The notes: generated by a model not told the origin, from the sequence alone. A DNA stretch of 64,000 nt from Podocnemis expansa (GCA_007922195.1 ML682008.1:2344552-2408551); one strand, 5' to 3'; positions 35,161-48,180 are shown, numbered from the stretch's first letter. Numbers and translations are program-made.

Positions 35161-36890
35161 GAATGATTGCAATAGGCTCATAGTATGAGAACGCATGCTA
35201 GTGGACTGAGTCCTTGGTTTTGATACTCCCTCAGCATTTGATTTGCTGAGTATCCTTATGCAAACCATTTAATCTTTCTTTTGTCCCAATTCTTTGTTTC
35301 TCTGCATCTTGTGCAACCATTTGAACCAATGCAAAGTGGGTATAAAATTCCATTGTTCTGATCTTTGCAGTGTTTTGCATTAACTTTGCTGTAATAGAGC
35401 AAATGTGAATCAGACTCTGCATCTGGTTTCCCATCAGTAAAATGGTGTTAATTCTTATGTGTTGTGAATATGTTTGCTCAGCACTTTGCAGAATATTAAA
35501 TGATGTTTTGTTGTGAGTCATCTTAATTCCAGTGTAAATTTTGTGCTCCTTATTAAAATGGATGCGTAACATAAAATGAATTTTAATTGCAGACATAACT
35601 GCAGCTATAGCAGCGGATCCAGCTGTAATGCATCTTTGTGGTAAAGATCAACAGGCTGAAGAGCTTTATGTGTTGTGCCCTTACTACGGCTCTGATTCCT
35701 TTTCCAGGTTTGAGGCAGCAATCGAGGGAGGGGAACAGTTGCCAGAATGACAGTAAATTAGTTTAACACTAAACATGCAGCAAAAGATCCCTTCATTTTC
35801 TGTCACTGCAGGGTACTGCTTCCAAGAAGCTTTTCCAAGCAGTCAGAAAATGTCTTAAAACTGTGATGGAATCCGGTAATTGAAGAATGAGTTTTGCACT
35901 TAGCAGTTTTGGAGCACTGAAAAATTAGAGAAAGGTGAATGTAAAACAGATATGAGAGAGAATCATGAGTAAAATCAGAAATATAGATGCAGGGCAAACC
36001 ACAGTTAGTTCTGTAGCAGACTTCATGCTGCTATCTCATTGCCTAGTCAAAGAAACCTCATCTAAGACATAGGGGGGTTAGGGATCACCATTGATATTCC
36101 ACAGATGGTGATTAAATCAAGCATAATTTAATGTACCATGCTCAAAATGGGCCAGATCCTCAGCTAGTTTTAAATGGTGATGATTCATGGAAGTCAGATG
36201 TACAATAATTTGCATGAGCTAAGGATCTGTCCCTATGTATTAGCTTCTGAGCTCTGCCCAGTTTGGACTGATTGTAACTGAGGTGAGGGAAGAAGGTGGT
36301 TCTCAGCAACCTTTCCACTCCCCTTATGCTGGAGAATCTGAGAGGCAAAATGGCCCCCAATTTAATTTAGAGAAGTTCATAGGTTGTTGAAATTCTGTCA
36401 TGTGCAGCAGTCTCACAGAACTCAATCAATAACAGAAAGGCCCCCAGAGTAAAGCGGTTGTACAATATTTCAGCTCCAAAAGAAGATTGGAAAAGAGATT
36501 AGGAAGAATGGTCTTATGATGAAGGCAGAAGAGTAACTTTCAAGAAACTTGTGAGCTATTCAAAGCTTTGCCACAGACTTGCATGTGACAGAGGTCAAAA
36601 GCTCCTGGAATCTATAAGCTCAAACTTTCTTGCGATGCTAAACTAACTCTGGTCATCTGTTTTGGGGTTTCTATTTGAATTTCTAAGGGCATGGTTTGTA
36701 TAGGTGCCATTTTGTGCACTCAACTTTCTCCTTTGCTGCCACTGTAAAACATACCAATCCAGTTTTGCTACCTCATTACATCTTTGAGTTCATCATAGGA
36801 TCTGAAGTCTTATTGGCTCTCTGTGAAGATGAACATCCCCTGTCAGCAGTGCCTCTGGTCAGCCTGGTCCATGGAAAGCTTTTTTCTTTC
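35161..36890. other. No gene seen
   Basis: No recognised exon. I examined the part 3' of the FOXI1-like N-terminal fragment on the minus strand (about 36700-36890) for forkhead coding and found none. Confidence 0.45.
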
Positions 36891-37211
36891 AAAATCAGTA
36901 CCCCCCAGACTGTGCATGTTAGGCAAAAGCTGTCATTGCATCCCATAGGACTGAGGGATAAAAGGACTGATGTTGGACCCTGGTAGGTAGGATGGTGGGG
37001 TAATGGAGGGTTCATTCAACCAGAGGTAAGGGTTGGGAGTGGTGTTGTAGTGCGTAGTTTCAAAATGTGTAGGTCGTTGTGGGCTAGGAATGTTCTGTGG
37101 ATGGAAGAAGTTTTCAGAGTAGATGTTCATATCGGGAGGCTCCTGGCCAATATTTGGAAACTGTGGATTGCAGCGTGGTGGAGAGTGTATTTGCAGATCA
37201 AACGAGCTCAT
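36891..37211 (-). pseudogene. FOXI1: FOXI1-like pseudogene fragment, N-terminal region
   Basis: Minus-strand ATG at 37211 opens 92 codons up to TGA at 36935-36933. The start (MSSFDL), SPPRC, PQFP, IGQEPP, ENFFHPQ, PSPQRP, PNPYLW, PSYLPG and SPFIPQSYG agree with the conserved N-terminal region of vertebrate FOXI1, a forkhead transcription factor of inner ear, kidney and epidermal ionocytes. The TGA falls where FOXI1 has an Arg codon; a CGA-to-TGA change would explain it. Readable likeness continues for 14 codons (QLLPNMHSLGGTDF), then stops. No forkhead domain follows on this side. Sequence loss at the junction with the DNA-binding half and the in-frame stop make it a pseudogene. A second piece lies at 37770-38000. 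Confidence 0.85.
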
Positions 37212-37329
37212 AATCGAGCACAAGCAGTCTACCAAGGTACAACACACCTGTGTTAGTCCTTCCCTGAGCCAGGTGCATCACCTGTGCCCTTTCCTTAGTA
37301 GTTATTCACCTGTGAATGTTGAGGTTTCT

Positions 37330-37415
37330 GTTCTGGACTCCTCCCAGTCTGCCCTGACTGGCTGGAGATTAGAGAGATATCTTTTTTGGAATGTTGGCAG
37401 TCCAGGCCAGTAATT
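37330..37415 (-). pseudogene. Possible FOXI exon-2 trace
   Basis: The minus strand reads AATTACTGG at about 37415, then bases close to a shifted LD-x-x-N-C segment, and a K/S-rich stretch ending SPEQKP. Forkhead wing 2 in FOXI proteins continues GNYWTLDPNC and then a K/R/S-rich tail, so this could be decayed exon 2. It lies 3' of the forkhead piece on the same strand, about 350 bp away, as an intron would place it. One base must be missing for the frame, and no clear splice acceptor remains. It is a weak match, and chance cannot be excluded. Confidence 0.3.
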
Positions 37416-37769
37416 GATGTCACATCAACCAAATTTGAAAGTTACAACTGTTTATCTTTTAAAATGAATGGAGGAATTTTCCACTAATATGAAACACATG
37501 AAAGAGCTGAAGGTGCTTAGAAGTTCAAGCTGATAACTGAAGTAAGAGCCACCTTCTTCCCTTTTAAAATATACTAGGTTGCGATGTGTCTCCTAAAAGT
37601 CAACCATTATGTCCAGTTGTTATTAGCACTTCAAGATGCAAAAGGCATGTTCACTGTACAAAAATCAACAGCATTACTCTAGATTTACTCAGAGATGTGA
37701 CCAGAATATGACCCACTGCATCTTTTCACAAAATACACACACAGTTGGAGGGGATGGGGGAAGAATACT

Positions 37770-38009
<240 letters not shown>

Positions 38010-38014
38010 TTACA

Positions 38015-39960
38015 GCCAAACCAGCAATGCAGAGAGCTGTGCCATGAGTGACTCAGCCATCCAGCCAGCTCATGAGTTCAAGCCCACACTTCACAAACGA
38101 AAAGAGTCCAACAACAAGGTAGCTTTGTGTGTTAGGCAAAGGGTCCCAGAATTCTCTTGGAGTCAAGATCTTAGGAATGTGTGGGTGAGGTCAGACTGAC
38201 TGATTTTGGTGGTCTCTTCTGGGCTTAAAGTCTATTAGTCTGGAATCAGCCTTCCCTCAGATAGATTCTCTACACCGGGGATAGGATTCAGTGGTCAGCT
38301 CGTCCTCAAGAAATAGGGGAGCTCAGGCCCAGGATTTGATCCTAGAGTCAGTCATAAGCAGCTAAATCCTACATCTCTGAGCACTATATAGCTATTTTCC
38401 TGGATCACTTCCTACCAGTCTTCTGTCTTCCCAATAGGTTTTCAAAGAACTAGACACAGAGAAGCCTCTGAACTTCAGAAAATAACCAGGTCCATTCTTT
38501 GTTCACTTGGCAAGGTCACTACCACCAACCAGGTTTCAGGAATCAAGAGATCCTTCCCATGAGCTAAGAGCATAAATCAGCTCACCTATCCTGTTTGTCT
38601 GCTAGTGTACCCTTTTAAGATCCTCCTCCAGTTTGTGCATTCTGTGCAGATGTGGCAGGATGAAGCCATCTGGATCAGAGCAGCTGTTTAACTCTTTCCT
38701 TTCTAATGTTGGATTTATACACCCTGTCAAAGTTTCCAAGCTCTATTAAACCTTCTTTCAGGCCTAGAAATTTAGTTGTGTTTTACCAGGGTTATTGAAT
38801 TCTTTCTGTTCACTAAAATCTGAACTTTGGACTTCCAGGATGTTTTTTAATAGCTTTCATCAGCAGTTTGTACTATGTTTGCCAATTTCTCCCCCCCCCC
38901 CCCAAAAAAAAACACAAAAAACCCTGGTAGAGAGCTCCTAAGGCACTAGAATGCATTTATTTATCTAATTCGTAATATTTCCCTTGAAAAAAGTTCTGTG
39001 TTCTGAGGTGTCAATGTTACAGATTTCTCATTTATATAGAAGACTTTTTCCAGCAGTCAGATCCTTCTGTGTTGCTTCTCATCTTGTTTCACAGAACAAA
39101 TATCCTGAAACAAATGGATCCACAACTATTGGGAAAACAATGTTTATTTCACCTGTTGGAGTTCATATCTCATCTGGAGATCATCTCACATTCTTTTCTG
39201 AGGTATGCGATCAACAGAATAAAGGCCTTTTCTGAAGCCTATCAAAATCAATAGGAGCTTTTCCGTTGGCTTCAGTGGGCTTTGGATGAGTTTCAGCTGA
39301 GAAACTGGAGTGTACATGTACAGTAACTATGACTCAGCAACCAATTGGATGGCAAAACAGTATATTTTTCTTCATTCAATCCTAGTTATAATCAAATGGG
39401 TTTAATATGATTTCCCCATGGATTTTATTTGCACAATATGAGGTTGTATACTAGAGATAGGTTACCTAATTATGTCCATATGCAAATTCCTGGCAATAAA
39501 ATACAAGAGTCTACGTGCTTTGGGTAGCTGAAGTTGTTCTTCATAACTTGAAAGTAAATTGCCATCTCTATCTTGTGTTATGTCATTTTGGAAAGTGTGG
39601 GCCTAGCAATATTGATTTGCTGGTCAAGTCCAAGTGGCGCATAACCTAGAAAAACTAAAGCCAAGCAGAACATTTGATGAAGGTGGAGGAGGCTGACTGC
39701 AGGATTTATTTCAGATCTCATCTCTAGTGTGACCTTCATTTTTATTAATGCAAAATATGTGGGATTTCAGAGATAAAGTGCACAACTCCCAATAAAAAGC
39801 TATGGTATCTATTTAAATAGGTATTGCATGTGTTAATCAGAGAACAAAATTTAACTCAAAACATTTTACATAGGATGTCTTACCAAATAGGGCAGAAAAA
39901 ATTGCATGTAATCTAATCAGTATAGATGGGTTCTCTATAAAGTTTTTAGAGATGGGCCAT
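38015..39960. other. No gene seen; homopolymer tract
   Basis: A poly-C run of about 15 followed by poly-A lies at about 38889-38920. No exon continuing the FOXI1-like fragments upstream was found. Confidence 0.45.
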
Positions 39961-39967
39961 ATCTTGT

Positions 39968-40830
39968 CAATTTTAAAAGGGATAGCCGTGTTAGTCTAGT
40001 CCAGTGAAAAAACAACAAGGAGTTGTGTGGCACTTTAAGACTAACAGATTTATTTTTTGCATGAGCTTTCGTGGGAGAAGATCCCACTTCCTCAGATGCT
40101 TCAAAGATGGGGGAACTTACAGAAAGGAATGAAACTAAATGCAAGGGGGTGTAAAACATAGGATCAGGTCATACAGGAACAGCAAATCAGAGCAGTTTAC
40201 AGGTTCAAACCATAGGAAGCCTGAAGTCAAATTACCCTTTGTAATGGGAAAAGAATCCATAGTCTTGATTCAGACCAGCCTTCACAGAATTTAGCTTGCA
40301 AATTAATTTGAGTTCAGCTGTCTCTCTTTGAAGTCTTGATGTCCCAGGTACAGCTCTAACGACAGTCATTAACAAATCCATCATCGCGTGATTAGGAAGA
40401 TGGAAGTGTTCAGCAACTGGTTTCTCTGTTCTTTGATTTCTGATATCAGCTCTGTGCTCATTCAGTCTCTTACGGAGCGATCGTCCTGTTTGTCCAATAT
40501 ATAAGGTGTAGGGGCATTTCTTGCACATGATGGCATAGACCACATTAGTAGATGAGCAGGTAAATGATCCTTTGATGGAGTAGCAGGCTTGATTAGGACC
40601 TATGATGGTGTTTGTTGTGTAGATATGTGGACAGACTTGGCAGCGTGGTTTTTTGCAGGGGTGTGTGCCTGCTTCAATGTTCCTGTTGTTAGATCTGTAG
40701 TTGCTGGTGAGTATCTGTTTAAGATTAGGGGGCTGCCTATAAGCAAGGAGTGGTCTGTCTCCTAATGCTTGAGAAAGAGAGGGATCATTTTTTAGAAAAG
40801 GCTGTAGGTCCTTAATGATCCTCACTCTTC
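39968..40830 (-). mobile_element. Penelope-like retroelement, GIY-YIG coding end plus 3' tail
   Basis: The minus-strand frame at 40232-40825 covers 197 codons. Landmarks: Cys-rich HPCKKPRCQVC at about residues 56-65; VVYAIMCKKC and YTLYIGQTGR at 95-115; a basic LRKRLNEHR at 117-125; PVAEH at 136-140; AGLNQDYGF near 183-191. These are the GIY-YIG endonuclease landmarks of Penelope-like elements, which cut the target during retrotransposition. The first codon is GTG with an in-frame TGA two codons upstream, so it is a 5'-truncated piece without reverse transcriptase. The 3' tail to 39968 contains TCTTCTCCCACGAAAG, GTCTTAAAGTGCCACACAAC and GGACTAGACTAACACGGC. The same tail occurs alone at 10983, 31223, 45955 and 53320. 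Confidence 0.88.
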
Positions 40831-40839
40831 ACTGTAGCT

Positions 40840-43070
40840 CTGTTGACTTTAGTGGGATTATACTGTTTACACAGGCTGAGGACCTGGCCCTCCATGTTGT
40901 TCAGATGGCTTTTTTACCTACAAAATCAAGTAAGCAAAACTGGCCTTGAAAGCCTTTTCCATATCATTCTTCTTGTTTCCAGTTGTAAATGCCAAGGGAA
41001 GAGCATCTCCAGCTATTTTGGTGTTTCTGCGTTTGATCATGTCTGCAGAAAAGAATGGGGGTGAATGTTTGGCCAGAATTCTTCATACATAAAAGTCTGA
41101 TTTTAATTTTTACTCTGATGATTTGTCCCAATGTCAGTATAGAAATGAAGACTAGGATACAGGTCTGGGAGTGCTTGAGTGAAATCTTAGTCTCTTTGAA
41201 GTCAATGGGAGATTTGCCATTGACTTCAGTGGATCCAGATTTCACCCCTTGACTGGTGTCTTGCCCAAAAGACCATGTTCTCTTCCATAGAAGAAATTGC
41301 ACTGGAGAAGAGAGATGTATTCTACCTGCTGTATATTGCCTTTATTATTCTGAATTTTTTTAGCTAAATTCTGCTTTAAACCCAAATAAACCCACTGAAG
41401 TCAGTGAACTTTTAAATTGTCAATGATAGAAGATAGCTCTATGAAGATGGTTCAGATAAAAACTGCCATCATAAAACATGCAGTCAAAGAAGAAGACAAT
41501 GAGTTCATTCAGTGTGAAAACTCTTTTAGAAGCATTTCTTCCAGTGTCTACACTTTCAAGGTCTGAAATACACTAACTTATTTTAATGGCGTATTCTTAG
41601 AACTATGGACTGTTAATCTGAAAGGACAAAAAAGTAATAGAAAGTATATGCCAAACATATGCTGAAATAAAAACATTTCCAGAATGGAGCTTCCTTATTT
41701 TTTTGCATCAGCCTTAGGAAAAAAAATATATATTTTGGCCAATAGTCTTTGCTTGAACTGTCATCCAGGGAAGACTTTACTGAAGTAAGGTAGTAATATA
41801 ATTAAAATATAAGTTGCTGCAATGTAGCTGACTGCATTGGCTTATGTCTGTTAAGAATATGACCAATAGCAAATGAGATACAGAATAATTAATTGCAGCA
41901 TGAACTAAACCATAAAGGTCACTCAGTTGAACTGCAAATGTGGAGTCAGTGAAAGCCATGTAAAAAGTGGAAAGTTAGGATGAAGTCTGAAACCAATCAT
42001 GGTTTTTTCATATGTGTGCCCCAGCTTTCAAACAGAATGTATTTTTCACTCTTAGGCAACAAAGCAGATTTTTTTTTAATCTGTAAAAGCTACAGTGCAC
42101 ATTGGTCATGCTAAGTATAGGTTAACTTTAATACATATAACTTCATGCAGGTCTAAATTCCATATGAATCTTTAGTGCTTCGCTGTGGAGAAATATACAC
42201 ATGATCTAACATGGTGTTTCAAAGATATACAATTTAATAGGTGCTATAATAGCTACCAAGCCTGATTTTCTTTTAAAATGGTGTTTTAAACATGCAAACA
42301 GAATGAAGTGTTCCATAATGATTCTGATAAGTATGCAGATATTTATGAATAATTAAACTCATATTTTGAATGTGTCAGCTTTCACTTACAAGAATGTGCA
42401 AGTATTATGTACAAAAGGGACGTATCTGAGCATTTATCTGTAAAATGAATTGTTGGGAGGAAATGCTAATCTTTCTGGAAATAAGCATATTGCCTTCTGT
42501 CCTGAAGGCATGTTCTAATATCAGGGCACCACTGTGTTCTATGCAGAACAGATGCTACTGTGCATGTTGATATGTGCCTCGATATCAGATCTGAGATCAA
42601 AATTAAATGCTGACTGTTAAACTGTATTTTCAGTAACAACTGATGGTTCACTGTTTCTACCAAGCTATTGTCGGGATTCTATGATTGTATATTTTTCCTA
42701 TAATCCAGATGGTCTTTATTAAAGTTTGGCTTATTGTGGCAATAAGAAATCATGACTTTCTTTTTCATTAAGATATACTGCTGTCTTAACTCTGCATTGT
42801 GAATACCATATTTTTTTCCTTTTGTAAATTCAAAGTGAGTTTGTGATGGGTAAAGTATGGTCTAATGGTGTATGGTGAAGTGATCTATAGGCCTTAGAAT
42901 CAGAAGATCAAAATTTTAACCTTGATTGTGGCAGTGACTTTCTCTGCAGTGCTGGATAAATTTTTACCCACTCACTGTTCATAAATGTGTCTATATAAAG
43001 CAGACTAAAATTTGTGCCTTATTTTCCATGTTTGTAAAATAGGGGGTCAAAATGCCTACTTCAAAAGGTT
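40840..43070. other. No gene seen; traces of an ancient repeat
   Basis: GAAGTCAATGGGAG (41201) beside TTGACTTCAGTGGATCC (41219), TTGACTTTAGTGGG (40845) and CCACTGAAGTCAGTGAAC (41392) are pieces of an old amniote repeat. No exon recognised. Confidence 0.4.
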
Positions 43071-43074
43071 TAGA

Positions 43075-43870
43075 ATAATAGAATCATAGAAACTGAAAAG
43101 AACAACGAAAGGTTATCAAGTCCAGTCTCCTGCACTCATAGCAGGACCAAATACTCTTTTAAGCCATCTGAAACAGGTATTTGTCTAACCTACTCTTAAA
43201 AACTTCCAGTGATGGAGATTTCACAACCTGCCTAGGCAATTAATTCCAGTGGTTAATCGCCATGACAGTTAGGAATTTTCTCCTAATGTCCAATCTAAAT
43301 CTCCCTTGCCATAATTTAAGCCCATTGCTTTTTGTCTTATCATTGGCAGTTAAGGAGAACAATTTTTCTCCCTCCTCGTCATGACAACCTTTTAGGTACT
43401 TGAAAATGTATCATGTCCTCTCTTGGTCCCCTCTTTTCCAGACTAAAGAAACCCAGATCTTTCAATCTTCCCTTCATAAATCAAGTGTTACAGATTTTTA
43501 ATCTTTCTTGTTGCTCTTCTCTAGTTTCTCCAATTTGTCCACATCTTTCCTGGAATGAGGTGCCCAGACTGGACACAATACTCCAGTTGAGGCCTAATCA
43601 GCGCAGGGTAGAACAGAAGAATTACTTCTCATGTCTTACTTACAATACTCCTGTTAATACATCTCTGAATGATGTTTGCTTCCCCCTCCACCCAAAAATG
43701 TTAGACTGTTGACTCATATTTAGCTTGTGGTCCACTATGACACCCAGATCCCTTTCAGCAGTACTTCTCCCTAGGTAGTAATTGCCCATTTTGTATGTGT
43801 GCAATGGATTATTCTTTCCTAAGTGGAGTACTTTGCACTTCTCTTTATTAAATTTGCTGTTTAAGTTGCT
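43075..43870 (-). mobile_element. CR1 LINE 3' fragment
   Basis: Starts at the 3' end (AGAATCATAGAAACTG) and runs through TGATGGAGATTTCACAACCT, AATTTTCTCCTAATGTCC and GGAATGAGGTGCCCAGACTG, parallel to the CR1 at 57757. Heavily diverged. It fades out near 43870. Confidence 0.8.
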
Positions 43871-45433
43871 TTGGACACAGAAAACATGATTATATTACTG
43901 GTTTTCTTTAGGTATAGATACAGCAACAAACAACAATACATCTTTGCACATTGGAGACACTTCAACAAAGGGTCAACTAAAAAAGCACATTGTATATAAG
44001 AAAGGGTGTTGCTCCCTTTCACATATGCAGACTTACTGAATTTGTGGAACCCCTTTTTCTTTTCACTTATTTCCTGAGTTCAGCCAAAAACACTTTACTG
44101 CTTTTATGACAGCTACTGGTTCTGTTTGTTCCAGTTTGATAATGGAAATATTCCTCAACAAGGTTGCGGTATAACACCTTGAGTGACTGCTCAGAAGTTG
44201 TTGTTATTTCAGATCACTAGAGGGAGTACAGGAAATTGCTAACTGAGCTCAGTAACTAGTTTGAATCTGGCATGGAAGGCTTCATTAAGGGCACGCATTC
44301 TTGCACGTACACTATATGCTGCCATCCTGTTTGTGAGAAGCTAGAAGCTCCTGGCAAACTCATAGTCCATTCTGTACCAGTCAGATCTAGTTTTGCATGA
44401 AAATATAGGGCTGCCTGAGGTAACTCAGACTCAGTCTGTGAGTTGAATCTCAATATAGTTTCCTGTAAAGTTACAGAAGTCAGCGGGATTAAGACTTGAA
44501 AAACATAAAGGAGAAATTGCAAATTGTAGGCCAAATTTCTTTGTGAGCTCAGTTGAACATCACTGAGCCAAAGCCAGTGTGTGAGCCAAAAAGCTACAGT
44601 ACTTCTCAGGTTTTTTTTTTTTTCCTTCTTATTTGAAGTTGTGCACATGCTCAATAGCGCAAACTCTGGACCAGCTGCTTAGATGGTACAGTTAAATCGT
44701 TTAATTTAAATGTCAAGAGAATACCCAGTGTGAGCCTACATAAAAACAGAAGATCTCTGTCAAATGTCCCAATCCCTATATTCAATTTTTAAGGTATCAC
44801 AGATAATGCATTTGCAAAAGCTGGTTGGGAATTCTTTTGAATTTTTTTTTTTTCTGGTCAGAAAATAGCAATTCATCGAAATGAAAACTTGTCCTGAAGT
44901 GACATCATTTTCAATGAATCTCCTGACTAGAAACATTTTTGAAATTGCAAAAAGTCCTGTTCAAGAGTTTCAAACTCCAAAATTTCAGTTTTTCAAGTGA
45001 AAATGACTTTATTGACTTTGAAATTTCAGTAAATTTAAACTTTTTATAAAAAAAAATGTCAAAATCAAAATAAAACATTTGAAACTATGAAAATATGTTG
45101 ACACTCAAACTGAAAATTTTCAGCTGGTGAAGGTATTTAATAATGTAATTTTCTGCCCTGAATAATAAGGGAAAAGTTTCAGATTTCTGAACATTTTTCA
45201 CATAATGAGAAAATCTTTTCCCACCAAGCTGTACTCAGCACAAGAACCATGATTACAAGTAAGTTTTTTGTTGGCAGTATGGAGAGTGAGATCCGAACAA
45301 ATTTGGTAACTGTATAACTGAAGATCAGGAGAAATACTATTGATCAAAGTTTCTCAGTTGCTGGGTCACACCTGCCATGGATGGGCCACATAAGGTGAGC
45401 ACTGGGGTTCAAGGCAGTGAAAATGTAATTACA
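43871..45433. other. No gene seen
   Basis: The 132-codon frame at 44256-44654 (-) is uninterrupted but has no domain or likeness I recognise; the rest is AT-rich. Confidence 0.4.
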
Positions 45434-45441
45434 ATCTAAAG

Positions 45442-45651
45442 CAGGGGTCTGAAACTCCAATTGTGATGAGGGCCGCATGAGGACTAGTAGGGGGCCACAT
45501 GAGGACTAGTATGTTAGCCCGAGGGCCGCACCACTGAAACCTTTCCATACACCAATATTGCCAATATCAGTAACAGCAGTGTCATTGCGGGCTGCAGGAA
45601 ATAGCTTTAGCGGCTGTATGCAGTCCATGGGCTGCATGTTTGAGACCCCTG
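45442..45651. mobile_element. hAT MITE, CAGGGGTCTGAAAC type, 8-bp duplication
   Basis: Ends CAGGGGTCTGAAAC and TTTGAGACCCCTG. ATCTAAAG flanks it exactly (45434-45441 and 45652-45659). 210 bp. The interior contains GAGGGCCGCATGAGG-type words and their inverse. Non-coding. Confidence 0.88.
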
Positions 45652-45659
45652 ATCTAAAG

Positions 45660-45954
45660 GAAAGAAAAAAAAATCTCACTCCTGGCAAAGCCTTACCCTT
45701 CAAAGTCATATGTTCTTTCTCAGGTGCTTGAAACACAAATTCATTGTTTTTTACTCTTACTTCTGCATTAGATGTAAGGTGGAGAATCGTTTGTTATTGT
45801 TTTTGTTTTCTTTTGTTACTTTGAACAGGGGGTTGCCTATAGATAAATAGGATGTCAGTCAGACTGGAAACTTAATGCTGGCCATGCCTACTGGCTTAAA
45901 AAATGATCTTTGCTAAGGCAAACCTTTAATATAGAATGGGAGTTTCCCCATCTT
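45660..45954. other. No gene seen
   Basis: Short AT-rich interval, nothing recognised. Confidence 0.4.
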
Positions 45955-46082
45955 CAGAGCATTTGATGAAGTGGGATTTTCTCCCACAAAAGGTCATGCA
46001 ATAAATTTTTTTGTCTTTAAGTGCTGCAGGACTCCTTGTTTGTTTTACTGAACTAGACTAACACGGCTGCCCCTTTGGAACT
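45955..46082 (-). mobile_element. Penelope-like 3'-end fragment
   Basis: GATGAAGTGGGATTTTCTCC, TCTTTAAGTGCTGCAGGACT, then ACTAGACTAACACGGCTGCC and CCCTTTGGAAC, the same tail as after the 40 kb ORF, but in the other orientation relative to the window. Confidence 0.82.
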
Positions 46083-46818
46083 TAAACTATAGCTAACCAA
46101 CCTGCTGTCTCTTTGGGAGTTTATTCTGCATGATTACACAGGTTACTATATGGATTCATTCTAACACAGAATTTGAATGAAATTCTACCCTTCTTTATGC
46201 TGCTGTAAATTGAAGAGATTCAAGTTATACCTAAGTAATCAAAATTAAAACATGGCTTTTAATAAGGAATTTAAGAAGTATCCCCAGAAATGATCTTCAG
46301 AGTGAAGCTATAGTGCGTTCTAATCCTGGCGTTGACAAAGACTTCCTGTTCTATGTGTAAATAATAATAATTTCACAACATAACCCATCCATTGGAACAG
46401 CTTACCAATGCCTGTGGTAAATTCCTGCCATTTGAAGTTTATAAATCACTATTGGATATCTTTCAAAAGAAATTAGTCCAATAAAAAATATTACCTCACT
46501 CATCTCATGTGTCTTAAAGGAAACACTATAGTTTAACCACAAGATTGTAGGTTTTTTGAGAGAAATTTTATGCCCATGTTATGCATGATGCAGGTTATTA
46601 TAATAATCCCTTTGGACTTTAAAATCTGTTGGAGATCTTCACCCCTTCTGCAGCTCCTGCATGGTACATAGTTTGAAATAATGTATAGAAGACCCCAGTT
46701 TAGGCTGGAGAAATATTAGCTTGGTGCAGGCACTATGGAAAACAGCCATTTGAGGACTGTTCTTATAAGAAGTATGTTAAAGTGTGGGGCTACAGCAGGA
46801 GTCGTGATGCATTGGAGG
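46083..46818. other. No gene seen
   Basis: AT-rich interval; nothing recognised. Confidence 0.4.
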
Positions 46819-46826
46819 TTCTAGGC

Positions 46827-47149
46827 CAGGGGTCAGCATCCCAAAAGATAAAAATAATAAGTTTTTAAAATTCCTTCAATTACCAAGTGGTTTTTTTGAG
46901 CTGTAATGGGTGTAGTCTCCTGGTGGAGTGTGGGAGGAGCTGGGCCAGGTGCCTGCTGCAGGGTGCCCTGGTGGGCTGGTGGGAGCCCAGAACCAAGAGT
47001 GGGCCCCCCACAGGTCCTTCAATGGTTGGGGGAAATCCAGAACCTGGCATGGGCTGTCCATAGTGTACCACAGGGCAGGAGAGGAGAGGATTCACAAGAG
47101 GAGCCAAAGAGCCGCATGTGGCTCTGGAGCTGCAGGTTGCAGACCCCTT
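46827..47149. mobile_element. hAT MITE, CAGGGGTCAGCA type, 8-bp duplication
   Basis: Ends CAGGGGTCAGCATCC and GGTTGCAGACCCCTT. TTCTAGGC flanks it exactly (46819-46826 and 47150-47157). 323 bp with a GC-rich right two thirds. Frames of 61-106 codons on both strands inside it are incidental. Confidence 0.87.
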
Positions 47150-47157
47150 TTCTAGGC

Positions 47158-48180
47158 AGTTCTGTGGCATGGGGAAGCTGCTGTAATGTAGACAGCCCAC
47201 CAGAAAATCTCAGTTGACCTGTGCAGTTCTGCAGCTCTGGGTGCAGGACTGGGAGGGACAGAGCTGAGCTACACTTTCCAAATTGCTCGTCTTAAAAGCA
47301 CAGTGCAGACTCTTGCCATCTCGATCAATAAGACATTTATGCATACTTGTAAGTTATTGAAACCCATTTACACATGAGAGCAAACTCAATCTGTGAATTT
47401 CTTGGAACCAGCTTATCAGTTAAATACATACTTGCAAATTGTTTTTAAAATGTATATTCTGTTGTCACCCTGCTCCATAGAAACGGTTCATATTTAGGTA
47501 ATTTATATTGTGGGTGTATTTCTAAAATCCTTACTTACTTTAATTATACAAACACATGTCCAACTTACAAAGCATCTAACTGACTGGAACTACTCCAGAA
47601 GAGTAATTCTGAGCTATATGGGAAACGGAATGTATATATTTATTAAATGCATATTATTTACTTAGTGAAGACTTCTGATCTTCCTTGTAAATCCATGTTT
47701 ATAGAAACATTTTAAATGCATGTTTGCCCACTTGCTAGCAGTAAAATGTCTATCACGTGAGTACCACACATGTAGGCACATGAATAAAATTCATACGCAA
47801 TGTCTTTGAAGTGAAGTTACTGGACATATGCCAGAGCCACTTTTCAAAGTGAGAAATATAAAATGTCAACAATTTTTTTTCAAAGAGCTAGCATGATCAT
47901 TTAGAGGCTATACCAAAGTGTTCACATACTTGACTCAAAAATCGAAGTCATTTTGAAGTAACACAAACAGGAAAAGTATCCAAAGAAAATAAATGTCTAT
48001 TTTATTTGTGCTTATAAGCAGAATTTTTGTAGCTAGAAGATAAGTTTGCCCCAGGTTTCATAGCTTGCTCATGCCACACTGAAGCTTATGTTAAGATATA
48101 AAATATCACTCATCTTTGTGGGAGAAAAGGTCTTCATAAAGACAAATGTATTTATCCTGATGACATTGGAGTGAGCATGT
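47158..48180. other. No gene seen
   Basis: AT-rich sequence with no recognised exon or intact repeat. Confidence 0.45.

Noticed and set aside
36776..37015. Minus-strand frame overlapping the FOXI1 N-terminal region
   Set aside because: It is in another frame from the FOXI1 likeness and has no domain; it is a shadow.
40843..41302. Frames on both strands after the Penelope-like ORF
   Set aside because: No continuity with the ORF and no domain; the GIY-YIG frame ends with a stop at its own 3' end.
44256..44654. 132-codon minus-strand frame
   Set aside because: No motif, signal peptide or family likeness; chance frames of this length are expected in 64 kb.
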